Counted from the first letter of the stretch, positions 34,729 to 44,355 are shown. The stretch is 64,000 bases of DNA from Robiginitalea aestuariiviva (GCF_029537735.1 NZ_JARPUQ010000001.1:680965-744964); one strand, 5' to 3'. Notes: a model not told the origin generated them from the letters alone. Numbers and translations are program-made.

Positions 34729-36504
34729 ATGGAGCTGTTGCCGCATATCGATACCCCGGCCGATCTCAGGAAACTGCCCGAAAGCGACCTGCCGCGCCTG
34801 GCCGAAGAGTTGCGGGCGTTCATCATAGATGTCCTTTCGGTAAAAGCGGGCCACCTGGGCGCGAGCCTGGGCGTGGTAGAGCTTACCCTGGCCCTGCATT
34901 ACTGCTATAATACCCCTGAAGACCGCCTGATCTGGGATGTAGGCCACCAGGCCTACGGGCATAAAATCCTGACGGGACGGCGGGATGCCTTTCACACCCA
35001 GCGCCAATGGGGCGGGCTCTCCGGTTTCCCGAAACGGGAAGAAAGCCCGTACGATGCCTTTGGCACCGGGCATTCCTCCACCTCCCTTTCCGCCTTGCTT
35101 GGGATGGCCCTGGCAGGCCGCTTGCAGGGGGAAGCCCGAAAACACATTGCCGTAATCGGAGATGCCTCCATTGCCAGCGGGATGGCCTTTGAAGCCCTGA
35201 ACCATGCCGGGGAAGCGGGGGCAGACCTGCTGGTGGTGCTTAACGACAACGGGATCGGGATAGACCCGAGTACAGGTGCGCTAAAGGCCTTCCTGGCCCG
35301 GGCCCGTTCCGGCAACCGCACCCAGGGCAACCTGTTTAGGGACCTCAACTTTGCCTACCACGGCCCGGTGGATGGCCATGACCTGCCGGCCCTGCTGGAG
35401 GCCCTGGGACGCATGCAGGCCCTGGACGGGCCCAAACTCTTGCATGTGGTCACCACCAAAGGCAAAGGCCTGAAGCGGGCGGAGGAAGACCAGGTCATTT
35501 ACCATGCGCCCGGGCCTTTTGACAAACGTACCGGAGACCTGATCCGGTCCCGGAAAAACCCCGGGCAGGGCCCGAAATACCAGGATGTCTTTGGGCATAC
35601 CCTGGTAGAATTGGCCCGGCAAAACCCCAGGCTGGTAGGGATTACCCCGGCCATGCCTACGGGGAGTTCCCTGAAGTATATGATGGAGGCGTTCCCTGAG
35701 CGTGCCTTTGATGTAGGCATTGCCGAACAGCATGCAGTTACCCTGGCCGCCGGGATGGCGGCCGAAGGCATGGTGCCCTTTTGCGCCATATATTCTACCT
35801 TCCTGCAGCGCGGTTACGACCAGCTGATCCACGATGTGGCCTTGCAGGGTTTACCAGTGGTGTTCTGTGTGGACCGGGCCGGGCTGGTTGGCCAGGACGG
35901 CCCCACCCACCACGGGATTTTCGACATCGCCTTTTTACGCTGCATCCCCAACCTGATCCTGATGTCGCCCATGAGCAACCGGGAGCTGCGGCATATGCTA
36001 TACACCGCCCAACTCGAGCTTCCCGGGCCAGTGGTCATCCGGTATCCCAGGGGGTACAGCCAGAATGCGGATTGGGAAGTGCCCTTTGAAAAGATCCTGA
36101 TCGGAAAGGCACGAAATTTGCAGCAGGGGGATACCGTAGCCGTTTTGAGCCTGGGGCCCCTGGGGCAGCGGATAGCCGACCTGTTACCCGAAACCCGGCG
36201 CCCCGAAGCCTTCGGGCACTTCGACATGCGCTTTGTGAAGCCCCTGGACCGGGAGGCACTGCAGGAAATCTGCGTAGGCTACCGGGTGGTGGTAACTGTG
36301 GAAGATGGTTGCCGCACGGGCGGCTTTGGCAGCGCGGTCCTGGAGGCCCTGAGCGATATGGGGTACACGGGAAAGGTGGTCCGCCTGGGCGTGGAAGACC
36401 AGTTCCCTCCACACGGCACTGTAGACGAACTCTACCAGCAACAGGGGCTGGACAACCCGTCCCTGCTGCGCATCCTAAACCAATTGACCGATGACGAAAC
36501 TTAA
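34729..36504 (+). CDS. dxs: 1-deoxy-D-xylulose-5-phosphate synthase
   Basis: 591 residues, shorter than the roughly 620 of Proteobacteria but collinear. The thiamine diphosphate region reads IGDASIASGMAFEALNHAG; GHSSTSLS precedes it and the pyrimidine-domain CVDRAGLVGQDGPTHHG follows, with a C-terminal transketolase domain. It makes DXP from pyruvate and glyceraldehyde 3-phosphate, the first step of the MEP isoprenoid route that feeds the polyprenyl synthase and carotenoids. A TACCTTTA box ends 8 bp before the ATG. The 3' end overlaps the next gene by 14 bp. Confidence 0.96.
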   Translation: MELLPHIDTPADLRKLPESDLPRLAEELRAFIIDVLSVKAGHLGASLGVVELTLALHYCYNTPEDRLIWDVGHQAYGHKILTGRRDAFHTQRQWGGLSGFPKREESPYDAFGTGHSSTSLSALLGMALAGRLQGEARKHIAVIGDASIASGMAFEALNHAGEAGADLLVVLNDNGIGIDPSTGALKAFLARARSGNRTQGNLFRDLNFAYHGPVDGHDLPALLEALGRMQALDGPKLLHVVTTKGKGLKRAEEDQVIYHAPGPFDKRTGDLIRSRKNPGQGPKYQDVFGHTLVELARQNPRLVGITPAMPTGSSLKYMMEAFPERAFDVGIAEQHAVTLAAGMAAEGMVPFCAIYSTFLQRGYDQLIHDVALQGLPVVFCVDRAGLVGQDGPTHHGIFDIAFLRCIPNLILMSPMSNRELRHMLYTAQLELPGPVVIRYPRGYSQNADWEVPFEKILIGKARNLQQGDTVAVLSLGPLGQRIADLLPETRRPEAFGHFDMRFVKPLDREALQEICVGYRVVVTVEDGCRTGGFGSAVLEALSDMGYTGKVVRLGVEDQFPPHGTVDELYQQQGLDNPSLLRILNQLTDDET

Positions 36505-37597
36505 GCGATCGTTATGGCCCCTTTTTGTGTTTGCCCTTGGCCTTGCTACCCCGGCCCTGGGGCAGGACAGCATTCCCACTACGGAAGCGGACAGTATCCC
36601 GATGGCCACCGTAGTGATCCGGGACATCCAATACCCCATCCGGATTGTGCCCCGGGGGGTAACCCTAAGGGTCCCGAGGATCTCCTTTAATGCTACCAAA
36701 CCCCTGACCAAACCTTTTAAACGCTTTAAAATTCCCTCCTTCTGGGACCGGACCAACGAGCTGGACCTGCAGTTTAGCGAAGTGGCCTTTGTAAACTGGA
36801 ATGCCGGGGGGGATAATGCCATTTCGGCCAACGGCCGGGTGTACTTTGGCCGGAATTATAAATTCGGGAATTTCCAGTGGGACAACGACCTGGAACTCCG
36901 CTTTGGATGGAATGCCCAGGAAGGCCGGAAATGGCGTAAAACAGACGACGCCATCCGGCTGAGCAGCACCATCGGATACCGGCGCGACACCCTAAGCCAT
37001 TGGTTTTATTCGGTGAAGCTGAACTTCAACACCCAGTTTGCGGACGGGTTTAAATACCCGGATCGCAGCCAGCCCATTTCCCGGTTTATGGCCCCTGGTT
37101 ATATGTTCTTTGGGGCAGGTACCTCCTATATCATAGAGGAAAAGAAGTTTAACCTCTACCTGTCCCCCATCACGTTCAAAGGTACCTTTGTGACCGACCA
37201 GGCCCTGGCAGACCGGGGGGCGTTCGGGGTGGAAAAAGCCGTGCTGGATGCCAATGGCAATGTGCTGGAACCCGGGAAAAACCTCTTTGCGGAAATGGGG
37301 TTTCTGCTTACCCACAAATGGGAACACCCCCTGGCGCGCAACATTACCATGAACCATAACCTGACACTGTTTTCGGACTACCTGCGCGTGATCTGGCATG
37401 TGGATGTGGACTGGCAGATGAAATTCAACTTTAAGGTGAATGAATATGTGAGTGCCAACCTCCTCGCCCACCTGATTTACGACAACGACATCCTGTTTGA
37501 CCGGGTAGTGGACCCGGACGGGACAGTGATCAATCCCGGTTCTCCCAAAACCCAGTTCAGGCAACAGCTGGGGATAGGAATAAACTATAAGTTTTAG
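36491..37597 (+). CDS. DUF3078 family outer membrane protein
   Basis: 368 residues with a signal peptide (about 1-24, ALGQ). The remainder is beta-strand rich and ends INYKF with a terminal Phe, as in outer-membrane barrels. Family landmarks: FWDRTNELDLQFSEVAFVNWNAGGDNAISANG and WDNDLELRFGWN. It is Bacteroidota-specific and of unknown function. It starts inside dxs (14-bp overlap), so the two are co-translated. Confidence 0.88.
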   Translation: MTKLKRSLWPLFVFALGLATPALGQDSIPTTEADSIPMATVVIRDIQYPIRIVPRGVTLRVPRISFNATKPLTKPFKRFKIPSFWDRTNELDLQFSEVAFVNWNAGGDNAISANGRVYFGRNYKFGNFQWDNDLELRFGWNAQEGRKWRKTDDAIRLSSTIGYRRDTLSHWFYSVKLNFNTQFADGFKYPDRSQPISRFMAPGYMFFGAGTSYIIEEKKFNLYLSPITFKGTFVTDQALADRGAFGVEKAVLDANGNVLEPGKNLFAEMGFLLTHKWEHPLARNITMNHNLTLFSDYLRVIWHVDVDWQMKFNFKVNEYVSANLLAHLIYDNDILFDRVVDPDGTVINPGSPKTQFRQQLGIGINYKF

Positions 37598-38064
37598 GTT
37601 TTTTCCTTTTTCTTAGGTGGTGAAATTCGATGCGACGCGGCGCAGCCGCGTCGCTTTTCTCCTCTTTCTTTTGCGGGTCAAATGCTTTGCCTTCGCTTCG
37701 GAATGGTTTTGCTCCGCGACTGCGTCGCGGTAGGATCATTCTTTTATGACCGGACATTATTAGCTCCGCGGCTGCGCCGCCTCGCTTTTACTCCTCTTTC
37801 TTTTGCTGGTCCAAATGCGAAGCATTCATGAACTCCGATAAAAGCAAATGAACTAGAGCGTGAATAAAAGAAAGAGGGAAAGAAAAGGACCTTTTTCGAA
37901 GAATTGGAGGCGATTTTTGCTTGCGCAAAACCACGGCTGGCGCTGGTCGCTCCATGCTTTCCATTTGCTTCGCAAATCGCAATTCCGCTAGCGCCACCGC
38001 TATCGCTGGCAATTCTTCGGGATCAGTCTAGTAAATGACTTTATTCCAGGCTCACCCCCCTTGC
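37598..38064. repeat. Hairpin-rich non-coding stretch with an imperfect direct repeat
   Basis: No credible gene in 467 bp. A perfect 9-bp hairpin, GCGACGCGG / CCGCGTCGC, lies at 37632-37654. Similar GC-rich dyads (CCGCGACTGCGTCGCGG near 37718; CCGCGGCTGCGCCG near 37766) follow. A sequence of about 34 bp beginning CGCTTTTCTCCTCTTTCTTT (37652-37685) recurs imperfectly at 37782-37818. Further short dyads (TTGCTTCGCAA; GCGCTAGC-like) continue to about 38010. It resembles degenerate palindromic repeat clusters and not a coding relic. Confidence 0.6.
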
Positions 38065-39414
38065 TCAGAGCTGTTTCCCCGTAATCTTATTGTGCATATG
38101 CACAGCAGAGCCATCGGAAAGGGAGGCCACAAAGGAGGCGGCAGTAAGCAGGCATTCATAAACCGTATGGCAGGGTTGGTCCACCAGAGCCGGGGGCAGC
38201 ATCCGGAGCACCATCTGGTCGTAGGCAGAGGCCTTGTCCCTCAGGCGCCCGACCAGCGCCTGGGCCACCACCTCTAAGATGTCCGAGAGGATCCGGTACC
38301 CGGCTACTTCTTTTTCGATCACTTCCTGGGAACGGTAAATCCGCTCCACGCTTACATCCAGGATATCGCGTACCTGGGCCTGGAAGCGGCTCCGATCCAG
38401 CAGGGCAACCGGCATCTCGCCGGCCAGGATGGCTTCTTCCTCTTCCATGAATACCCGTACGGCATCCTGTACCAGGGTCCCGATGGCAATGGCCCGCAAA
38501 TATCCCAGGCGGTCGCTCATGCTTTTTATCCCCCTGTATTTTTTGGTATCGATCCGGTCCTGTACCAGTTTGATGAGGAACTCCAGGGCGTAGTCTTCCG
38601 GGATCAGCCCCAGGTTAATACCGTCCTCAAAATCGATAATGGTATAACAGATATCGTCCGCAGCCTCCACCAGGTAGGTCAGGGGGTGGCGACAAAAGCC
38701 GGAACCCCCGGAGAGGCCAGCGGGCAGCAGGCCCAGGTCCTCGGCTACTTCCGAAAAGGCGTCCTTGTCCGCCTGGAAGAAGCCGTATTTTTTAACGGCT
38801 ATATGCCTGGAAGGTTTATGCGGCAGGGATTCCTTGGGATACTTCATAAAGGCCCCCAGGGTAGCATAGCTCAGGCGCAACCCGCCGGGCACCCCTTCCC
38901 GGGGTGCGGTCAGCAGCCGGAAACCGTGGGCATTCCCTTCAAAGCGCAACAGGTCTTCAAACTCCTTTTCCGTCACCTCGTCCCGGTAGGCCTGCCCCGC
39001 CCCATGGCTAAAAAAGGTGCCTATGGCCTTTTCCCCGCTATGCCCAAAAGGGGGGTTCCCGATATCATGCGCCAGGGCGGCGGCGGCTACAATGGCCCCG
39101 AAATCATTAAACCGGTACCCATGGGTTTGTTCCAGGTAGGGGTGTTTCTTAAGTACTGCCGCCCCGGCCAGCCGGCCCAGGCTGCGCCCAACTACGGATA
39201 CTTCCAGGCTGTGGGTCAGGCGGGTATGGACAAAGTCGGTTTTGGAAAGGGGAATCACCTGGGTTTTATCCTGCAGGCTCCGGAAATAGGGAGAGAAGAT
39301 AATCCGGTCGTAATCCACTTCAAACCCCAGGCGGGCTTCGTCCTGTTCCTCGCGTAACCTTTTATGCGTATCCCCTTGTCTTTTAAGGGATAACAGCTGT
39401 TCCCATTGCATCAT
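38065..39414 (-). CDS. dgt: Deoxyguanosinetriphosphate triphosphohydrolase (dGTPase)
   Basis: 449 residues; the second Met (39411) is an equal start candidate. HD-domain metal ligands are visible: His68 in HTRLTHS, His116-Asp117 in AHDIGNPPFGHSGE, and a later Asp in VEAADDICYTIIDFEDG. The enzyme hydrolyses dGTP, and sometimes other dNTPs, to the nucleoside and triphosphate, adjusting dNTP pools or limiting phage. It is monocistronic and divergent from the TonB receptor gene at 39605. Confidence 0.94.
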   Translation of the reverse strand: MMQWEQLLSLKRQGDTHKRLREEQDEARLGFEVDYDRIIFSPYFRSLQDKTQVIPLSKTDFVHTRLTHSLEVSVVGRSLGRLAGAAVLKKHPYLEQTHGYRFNDFGAIVAAAALAHDIGNPPFGHSGEKAIGTFFSHGAGQAYRDEVTEKEFEDLLRFEGNAHGFRLLTAPREGVPGGLRLSYATLGAFMKYPKESLPHKPSRHIAVKKYGFFQADKDAFSEVAEDLGLLPAGLSGGSGFCRHPLTYLVEAADDICYTIIDFEDGINLGLIPEDYALEFLIKLVQDRIDTKKYRGIKSMSDRLGYLRAIAIGTLVQDAVRVFMEEEEAILAGEMPVALLDRSRFQAQVRDILDVSVERIYRSQEVIEKEVAGYRILSDILEVVAQALVGRLRDKASAYDQMVLRMLPPALVDQPCHTVYECLLTAASFVASLSDGSAVHMHNKITGKQL

Positions 39415-39479
39415 ATCCTGTAGAAAAACCGCAAGATACCACTTTTTTCAGGGCCTGTGGGCAGGGCATTTCCTACTCC

Positions 39480-39514
39480 TTAACATTGGCTTAATCTGTT
39501 AACCTTGGCCTAAC
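39480..39514 (+). promoter_or_regulatory. PhoB/PhoP-like direct repeats before the TonB receptor
   Basis: TTAACATTGGCTTAAT (39480-39495) and TTAACCTTGGCCTAAC (39499-39514) are two copies of one 16-mer (three mismatches), 19 bp apart. Inside each, TTAAC/TTAAT or TTAAC/CTAAC recur at an 11-bp period, as in Pho boxes bound by PhoB-class response regulators. The first copy starts 125 bp upstream of the ATG. Confidence 0.5.
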
Positions 39515-39604
39515 AAAAACGCAATAAAGGTTTAATCCCAAGCTAACCCAGGACTTACACCCACTGGCGTTCTTTGCGGCAAAATTCAATTCTTAGCATT
39601 AGCA

Positions 39605-42430
39605 ATGAAACAACTCATACTCGTTCTCGCATTATTCCTTGGCCTTGCAGCCAGTGCCCAGCAAACGGGCAGCGTGGTGGGCAAACTCATCGACCGGGAA
39701 ATGAACGACGAACCCCTTCCTTTTGCCAACGTCCTGATCAAAGGCACCACCAAGGGGACTACTTCCGACTTTGACGGCTTATATGAAATAGGCGGGCTGG
39801 AGCCCGGCACCTATACCGTGGTGTTCAGCTTCCTGGGATACGAGACCGTGGAAATCCCGGATGTGGTGATTGAAGCCGGGAAAGTAACCGAACTGAACGT
39901 ACCCATGGCGGCCAACGAAGGCGTGGCCCTGGACGAAGTAGTAGTAACCACCTCTGCCGCCCGGGATTCCGAGGTGGCCCTGCTGATCCAGCAGAAAAAA
40001 GCCCTGGTGATCCAGGAGGCCATCAGTGCAGAGGCCCTGGCCCTGAAGGGCATTGACGATGCCGCTGCTGCGGTATCCCAGATTGCCGGGATCTCCAAGC
40101 AACAGGGGTCTAACGACGTCTACGTACGCGGCCTGGGAGACCGCTACCAGAACACTACCATGAACGGGTTGTCCCTCCCCTCGAACGATGTCAATAAAAA
40201 GAACATCGACCTGAACCTCTTTTCTTCCGGCATTATTGAAAATGTGGCCGTAAGCAAGGCCTATGCCGCAGCGTTCTACGCGGACTTCGCGGCCGGGAAT
40301 GTAAATATCGACTCCCGGGAATACACCGGGGACGGCTTCTGGAAGGTATCCCTGGGCAGCGGGCTGAACACCAACGCCTCCGGCCTGAATTTTATGCGTT
40401 CCGAAGGGCCCAGCAATTACGGGTTCTACAACCGCTACGATAACGACCCCTTTGCCGTAGTCCTCTCCCACGGGGTGGACCCGCAAAATGCCTGGGACCC
40501 CATCAACCTGAACGGTTCCGCCGAACTGGGCGAATCCTGGCTGATCGGGGAAGAATCCCGCCTGAGCCTGTTTGCCTCGGCCAGCTTCGACAGCGGATAC
40601 ACCTATCGCGAAGGCCCGGCCCGGGACTTTACCAACGTATTGAAGGTAGATTTCCCGGAGGTGAACGAATACGAGTATGCCACCAACACCACGGCCATGG
40701 CCAACCTCACCTTCCGCATTAACCCCTATCACAAGCTCAGCTACAGCTCCCTGTTTATCAACAGTGCCGCAGATGCCGTGGGCTATTACGGGGTGAACGG
40801 ACAGGGGACCAACCGGGATGCCATCCTGGATACGGACCAGGGCTTCTACGTAATGAACGTACAGTTTAACCAGGACATGATCTTCGTGAACCAGCTGAAC
40901 GGCCAGCACAACTTCAACGAGGCCTGGACCTTCGACTGGGGCGTGGGCTTCAACAAGGTTCTTTCGGACGAACCGGACCGGAAGCGGATTACTCTGGAGA
41001 ACTACCAGCTGGCGCTGGACAACGACCCGGCCACCAATCCGGTATTCTACACCAACATCCCCTTCGACAACCAGCGTTTCTTCCAGAGCATTGACGAAAG
41101 CGAACTAAACAGCTATATGAACCTGGGCTACAAGGCCTCCGAAAAACTGACCCTTGGGTTTGGGTACAACGGCCGCCGCAAGGAACGCCGGTTCAACAGC
41201 ATCCGCTACGGGTATGAAATCCAGGACCGGGACGGCAGCCCCGTTACCGACGTGAACAACCTGAACAGCATCTTTGCGGTGGAGAATATCGACATCCCCG
41301 ACGGCAGCGGCCTCTGGGACCTGCTGGTGCTGAACCCCATCAGCAACGAAATCGGGAACCGCAACCGCCCTGGGCTTCCCGAGAACACCTATAAAGGAAA
41401 CCTGAACGTGCACGCCGGGTTTGTGACCGCCCAGTGGACCCCCAGCGAAAAGTGGCTGGTGGTACCGGGTATCCGCCTGGAATCCTATTCCCAGGAGGTG
41501 GTATACGACGTAATCAACATCCGCCCGGACGACCCCGGACAGCGGAGCGTATACGAAAACATTTTTGCCCCCTCCCTGAACGTACGGTTTGCGCTTAATG
41601 AGGATACCAACCTGCGCTTCGCCTTCAGTAAAACGGCTTCCTTCCCTGAATTCAAGGAAGTGGCGCCCTTTGTTTACGAATCCGTAACCCAGCGCGTAGG
41701 GGGGAACCCAGACCTACTGGGCGGGCTGGATGGCAATGCCGCTACCTATTCCGACGTCTACAACTTTGACCTGAAATACGAGTGGTTCTTTAACCGGGGG
41801 GAGCTGTTCTCCCTAACCGGCTTTGCCAAGACCATCATGGACCCGGTAAACCGGGTGGTGGCTGCAGATGCTACAGGAACCCAGCGCTATTTCCGCACCG
41901 GCGAAAAGGCCGAAGTGTATGGGGTAGAGCTGGAATTCCGCAAGAACCTGCTTACCGATGCGGACGATGCCCCCCTGCTCTCCATGGGCCTGAATGCCGC
42001 GTACACCCACACCCGGCAGGACCTTCGGGACATTCCCGCCGGGCAGGCCAATACCTTTGGCACCTCCTTTGACCGGGAATCCGATAAGCTGGAAGGCGCC
42101 TCCCCCTTTATCATCAACACCGACCTGAGCTACAGCCCGGTGTTCGGGGAATATAAGCCCAAAGCCACCCTGGCGTTCTCTTATTTTTCCGACCGCATCT
42201 TTTCCCTGGGGGCGGGAAGCCTGGGCAACATTGTAGAGCGGGCCGTGCCCACGCTGGATTTTGTATGGCAGAATGCCATAGGGGAACACCTGCAACTGAA
42301 TTTCAATGCCAAAAACCTCCTGAATCCGGATGTATCCTTTGTTCGCGAAGGGACCGGAATCGGGGATGTAACCATACGCGAATATACTCTGGGGCTGAAC
42401 CTGGGGATGTCCGTAACCTACAAATTTTAA
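39605..42430 (+). CDS. TonB-dependent outer membrane receptor in phosphate locus
   Basis: 941 residues: signal peptide (about 1-19, ASAQ), carboxypeptidase-regulatory-like domain (about 22-110), plug with GLGDRYQNTTMNGLSLPS (about 175-195), and a large barrel ending VTYKF with the usual terminal Phe. It is followed after 19 bp by a beta-helix lipoprotein that probably works with it, as SusD-type lipoproteins do with SusC, though the lipoprotein is unrelated to SusD. The neighbouring phosphate porin and two phosphate transporters, plus Pho-like repeats upstream, suggest import of a phosphorus source. The ligand is unproven. Confidence 0.88.
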   Translation: MKQLILVLALFLGLAASAQQTGSVVGKLIDREMNDEPLPFANVLIKGTTKGTTSDFDGLYEIGGLEPGTYTVVFSFLGYETVEIPDVVIEAGKVTELNVPMAANEGVALDEVVVTTSAARDSEVALLIQQKKALVIQEAISAEALALKGIDDAAAAVSQIAGISKQQGSNDVYVRGLGDRYQNTTMNGLSLPSNDVNKKNIDLNLFSSGIIENVAVSKAYAAAFYADFAAGNVNIDSREYTGDGFWKVSLGSGLNTNASGLNFMRSEGPSNYGFYNRYDNDPFAVVLSHGVDPQNAWDPINLNGSAELGESWLIGEESRLSLFASASFDSGYTYREGPARDFTNVLKVDFPEVNEYEYATNTTAMANLTFRINPYHKLSYSSLFINSAADAVGYYGVNGQGTNRDAILDTDQGFYVMNVQFNQDMIFVNQLNGQHNFNEAWTFDWGVGFNKVLSDEPDRKRITLENYQLALDNDPATNPVFYTNIPFDNQRFFQSIDESELNSYMNLGYKASEKLTLGFGYNGRRKERRFNSIRYGYEIQDRDGSPVTDVNNLNSIFAVENIDIPDGSGLWDLLVLNPISNEIGNRNRPGLPENTYKGNLNVHAGFVTAQWTPSEKWLVVPGIRLESYSQEVVYDVINIRPDDPGQRSVYENIFAPSLNVRFALNEDTNLRFAFSKTASFPEFKEVAPFVYESVTQRVGGNPDLLGGLDGNAATYSDVYNFDLKYEWFFNRGELFSLTGFAKTIMDPVNRVVAADATGTQRYFRTGEKAEVYGVELEFRKNLLTDADDAPLLSMGLNAAYTHTRQDLRDIPAGQANTFGTSFDRESDKLEGASPFIINTDLSYSPVFGEYKPKATLAFSYFSDRIFSLGAGSLGNIVERAVPTLDFVWQNAIGEHLQLNFNAKNLLNPDVSFVREGTGIGDVTIREYTLGLNLGMSVTYKF

Positions 42431-42449
42431 ACCCTTTAAACCGCATCTT

Positions 42450-43637
42450 ATGAAAAAGTCCATCCTAATGCTCGGAATCGCAACCACCCTGTTGGTTGCC
42501 TGCGAGGCCGACGATACGGCAGAAATTATCATTAACGACAACAGCGTTACCAACAACAATTCCGGGGGTGACGGCTCCGGGAATGACGTGGTTAACCTCA
42601 GTGGGGTGTATACCCAGAACCTGGTACTGGACGCCAACACCGAATACGTGGTAACCGGGCCCGTTCTGATGGCCAGCGGCACCACCCTGACCATCCCGGC
42701 CGGGATGACCATCAAGGCGCAACCCGTAGGCGTGAACGCCTATATCGCCATCCAGCAGGGGGCCCAAATCAATGCCGTGGGTACGGCTTCCCAACCCATT
42801 GTCCTGACCTCCAATGCCGGCACTCCCGGCTCCGGGGACTGGGGCGGACTGGTGATGTGCGGGCGCGCACCCATCAACTCTACAGCAGACGGCTCCGAAG
42901 ACACCGCTACCTCCGAAGTAGGCGGCCTGTCTTACGGCGGTAACAGCGACACCGATAATTCCGGGTTCCTGCAATACGTGCGGATTGAATACGCTGGCGG
43001 GGCCATTGACGGGAATGCGGAGCTGAACGGCCTCTCCCTGTACGCCGTAGGTAGCGGCACCACCATAGACCACATCCAGATCTACGAAGGCTCAGACGAT
43101 GGAGTGGAATTCTTCGGGGGTACCGTTAACGTTAGCCAGATTGCCGTAGTGAACTGCGAGGACGATTCCATTGACTGGACCGAAGGCTTCAAAGGCAGCC
43201 TCACCGATGTATACGTACAACACGGTGCCAGCCATGACAAAGCTTTTGAGTGCGATGGCTACAACACCGACTTCAGCAACGAAGGCGGGTACTTCTCTGC
43301 CCCGAATGTGACCAATGTAACGGTGGTAGGCGCTAACGACGCCAGCGAGGCCATCCGCCTGCGGGCCGGCACCCAGGGAATCTTCACCAACATTGTGCTG
43401 AACGACTTTGACGAAGGTTTTGACCTGGACGGCGACACCGGTAGCAACCCCACCGGGCAAGGCGTACTGGACGACCTGCTGCAGGTCATTAACGTGACCT
43501 TCAACAACGTAACCACCAAGCTGAAAAACGACACCGGCTATACCTTTACCGAAGCGGATTTTATTTCCGGCGACGGCAACGGTACCGGCACGGATGTGTC
43601 TGCCTGGGGTTCCGGCTGGACCGTGGGAATCAACTAA
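42450..43637 (+). CDS. Right-handed beta-helix-like surface lipoprotein
   Basis: 395 residues. The lipobox VAC puts the lipid on Cys18, then a Asn/Gly/Asp-rich linker (about 25-50) leads to a repetitive beta domain. Its rungs are easy to see: TIPAGMTIKAQ, ISNAV-like QINAVGTASQPIVLTSN, LQYVRIEYAGG, IDHIQIYEGSDDGVEFFGGTVNVSQIAVVNCEDDSIDW, and so on. This resembles pectate-lyase-like helices, but I see no catalytic motif. It pairs with the TonB receptor 19 bp upstream and ends in a strong terminator. A ligand-capturing role on the cell surface is inference. Confidence 0.82.
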   Translation: MKKSILMLGIATTLLVACEADDTAEIIINDNSVTNNNSGGDGSGNDVVNLSGVYTQNLVLDANTEYVVTGPVLMASGTTLTIPAGMTIKAQPVGVNAYIAIQQGAQINAVGTASQPIVLTSNAGTPGSGDWGGLVMCGRAPINSTADGSEDTATSEVGGLSYGGNSDTDNSGFLQYVRIEYAGGAIDGNAELNGLSLYAVGSGTTIDHIQIYEGSDDGVEFFGGTVNVSQIAVVNCEDDSIDWTEGFKGSLTDVYVQHGASHDKAFECDGYNTDFSNEGGYFSAPNVTNVTVVGANDASEAIRLRAGTQGIFTNIVLNDFDEGFDLDGDTGSNPTGQGVLDDLLQVINVTFNNVTTKLKNDTGYTFTEADFISGDGNGTGTDVSAWGSGWTVGIN

Positions 43638-43654
43638 ATTTCGCGGAGGACAAA

Positions 43655-43692
43655 AAAGAAAGGGCCGTACTGTTTAGTACGGCCCTTTTTTA
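43655..43692. terminator. Bidirectional terminator after the beta-helix lipoprotein
   Basis: AGGGCCGTACT (43661-43671) pairs perfectly with AGTACGGCCCT (43676-43686) around GTTT, flanked by A-run and T-run. It serves the + strand operon and the convergent MORN-like gene. Confidence 0.93.
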
Positions 43693-43709
43693 TTTTAGGA
43701 TGTTGAAGC

Positions 43710-44066
43710 TTAATCCTGTAAGGCCAGCCGGCTTGTGGATTTCCACTCCTGTACGGAGGCCACTGCATTAGACTGATAATCCACTTCGCGAAGCAGATCG
43801 TCTTCCCAGAAGAACCATTTTCCCTGGCGTTTTCCTTCCACATAAGTACCCATGGCCACCTTGCGGCCATCTTCTGCATAACTCACCCAATTGCCGTGTA
43901 ACTTACCATCCAGGGTAAATGTGCCTTGCTGGCTCATTTTTCCGCTTTCGTAGTAGTACGTAGCTTCGATCAGGTTTTCATCTTCCAACAAACGCACCTG
44001 GCGTTCCTGTTGGGAAAGCACGGTGGCGGGCAGGGCGAACATCAGGGCAACAATCAAAAACTTCAT
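43710..44066 (-). CDS. Secreted MORN-repeat-like small protein
   Basis: 118 residues: signal peptide (about 1-18, VLSQ), then three or four MORN-like units (YYYESGKMSQQGTFTLDGKLHGNWVSYAEDG; GTYVEGKRQGKWFFW). MORN-type repeats of this kind are widespread in secreted Bacteroidota proteins; the role is unknown. It lies between the receptor pair and the porin, on the opposite strand, and shares its upstream region with the Pho-like box at 44123-44139. Confidence 0.75.
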   Translation of the reverse strand: MKFLIVALMFALPATVLSQQERQVRLLEDENLIEATYYYESGKMSQQGTFTLDGKLHGNWVSYAEDGRKVAMGTYVEGKRQGKWFFWEDDLLREVDYQSNAVASVQEWKSTSRLALQD

Positions 44067-44122
44067 CTCTTTCGCGTTTAAAACCTAAAGATAGGGGGTT
44101 TTAACCATTTTTCAACTTTTAC

Positions 44123-44139
44123 GTAACATTAAATTTACA
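44123..44139. promoter_or_regulatory. Pho-box-like repeat 1 upstream of the porin
   Basis: GTAACA-TTAAA-TTTACA: two hexamers close to TTAACA/TTTACA at an 11-bp period, the arrangement bound by PhoP/PhoB-class regulators in other phyla. It is 57 bp from the MORN-like gene start and about 300 bp from the porin. Confidence 0.45.
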
Positions 44140-44325
44140 TTAAAAACGCAACTATTTGATTATTAGTATTTGTCCTACCGGGTTTCACCTCAAAAGTTTA
44201 TGTTTACTTAAACTTGGCGTTACGCACGGATTAACTTCGAATTTGTTATTTGTAGCGTGTTTAAACACAACCCGAGGATTCATCACAAGTTTAGTTTTGT
44301 CACTGTTTTTTGTATGAATACTCCT

Positions 44326-44355
44326 AACTGCCTCTGGCCAAGGCAGTTTTTTTTT
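44326..44355 (+). terminator. Intergenic rho-independent terminator (small transcript or attenuator)
   Basis: AACTGCCT (44326-44333) pairs with AGGCAGTT (44341-44348) around a 7-nt loop and runs into nine T (44347-44355). No gene on the + strand ends nearby, so it must end a short leader or small RNA that starts within the intergenic region. Confidence 0.7.

Noticed and set aside
34729-36504. GDA instead of GDG in the thiamine-diphosphate motif of Dxs, and short length
   Set aside because: All other catalytic blocks are intact and the variant seems compatible with normal Dxs in this group, so I do not regard it as defective.
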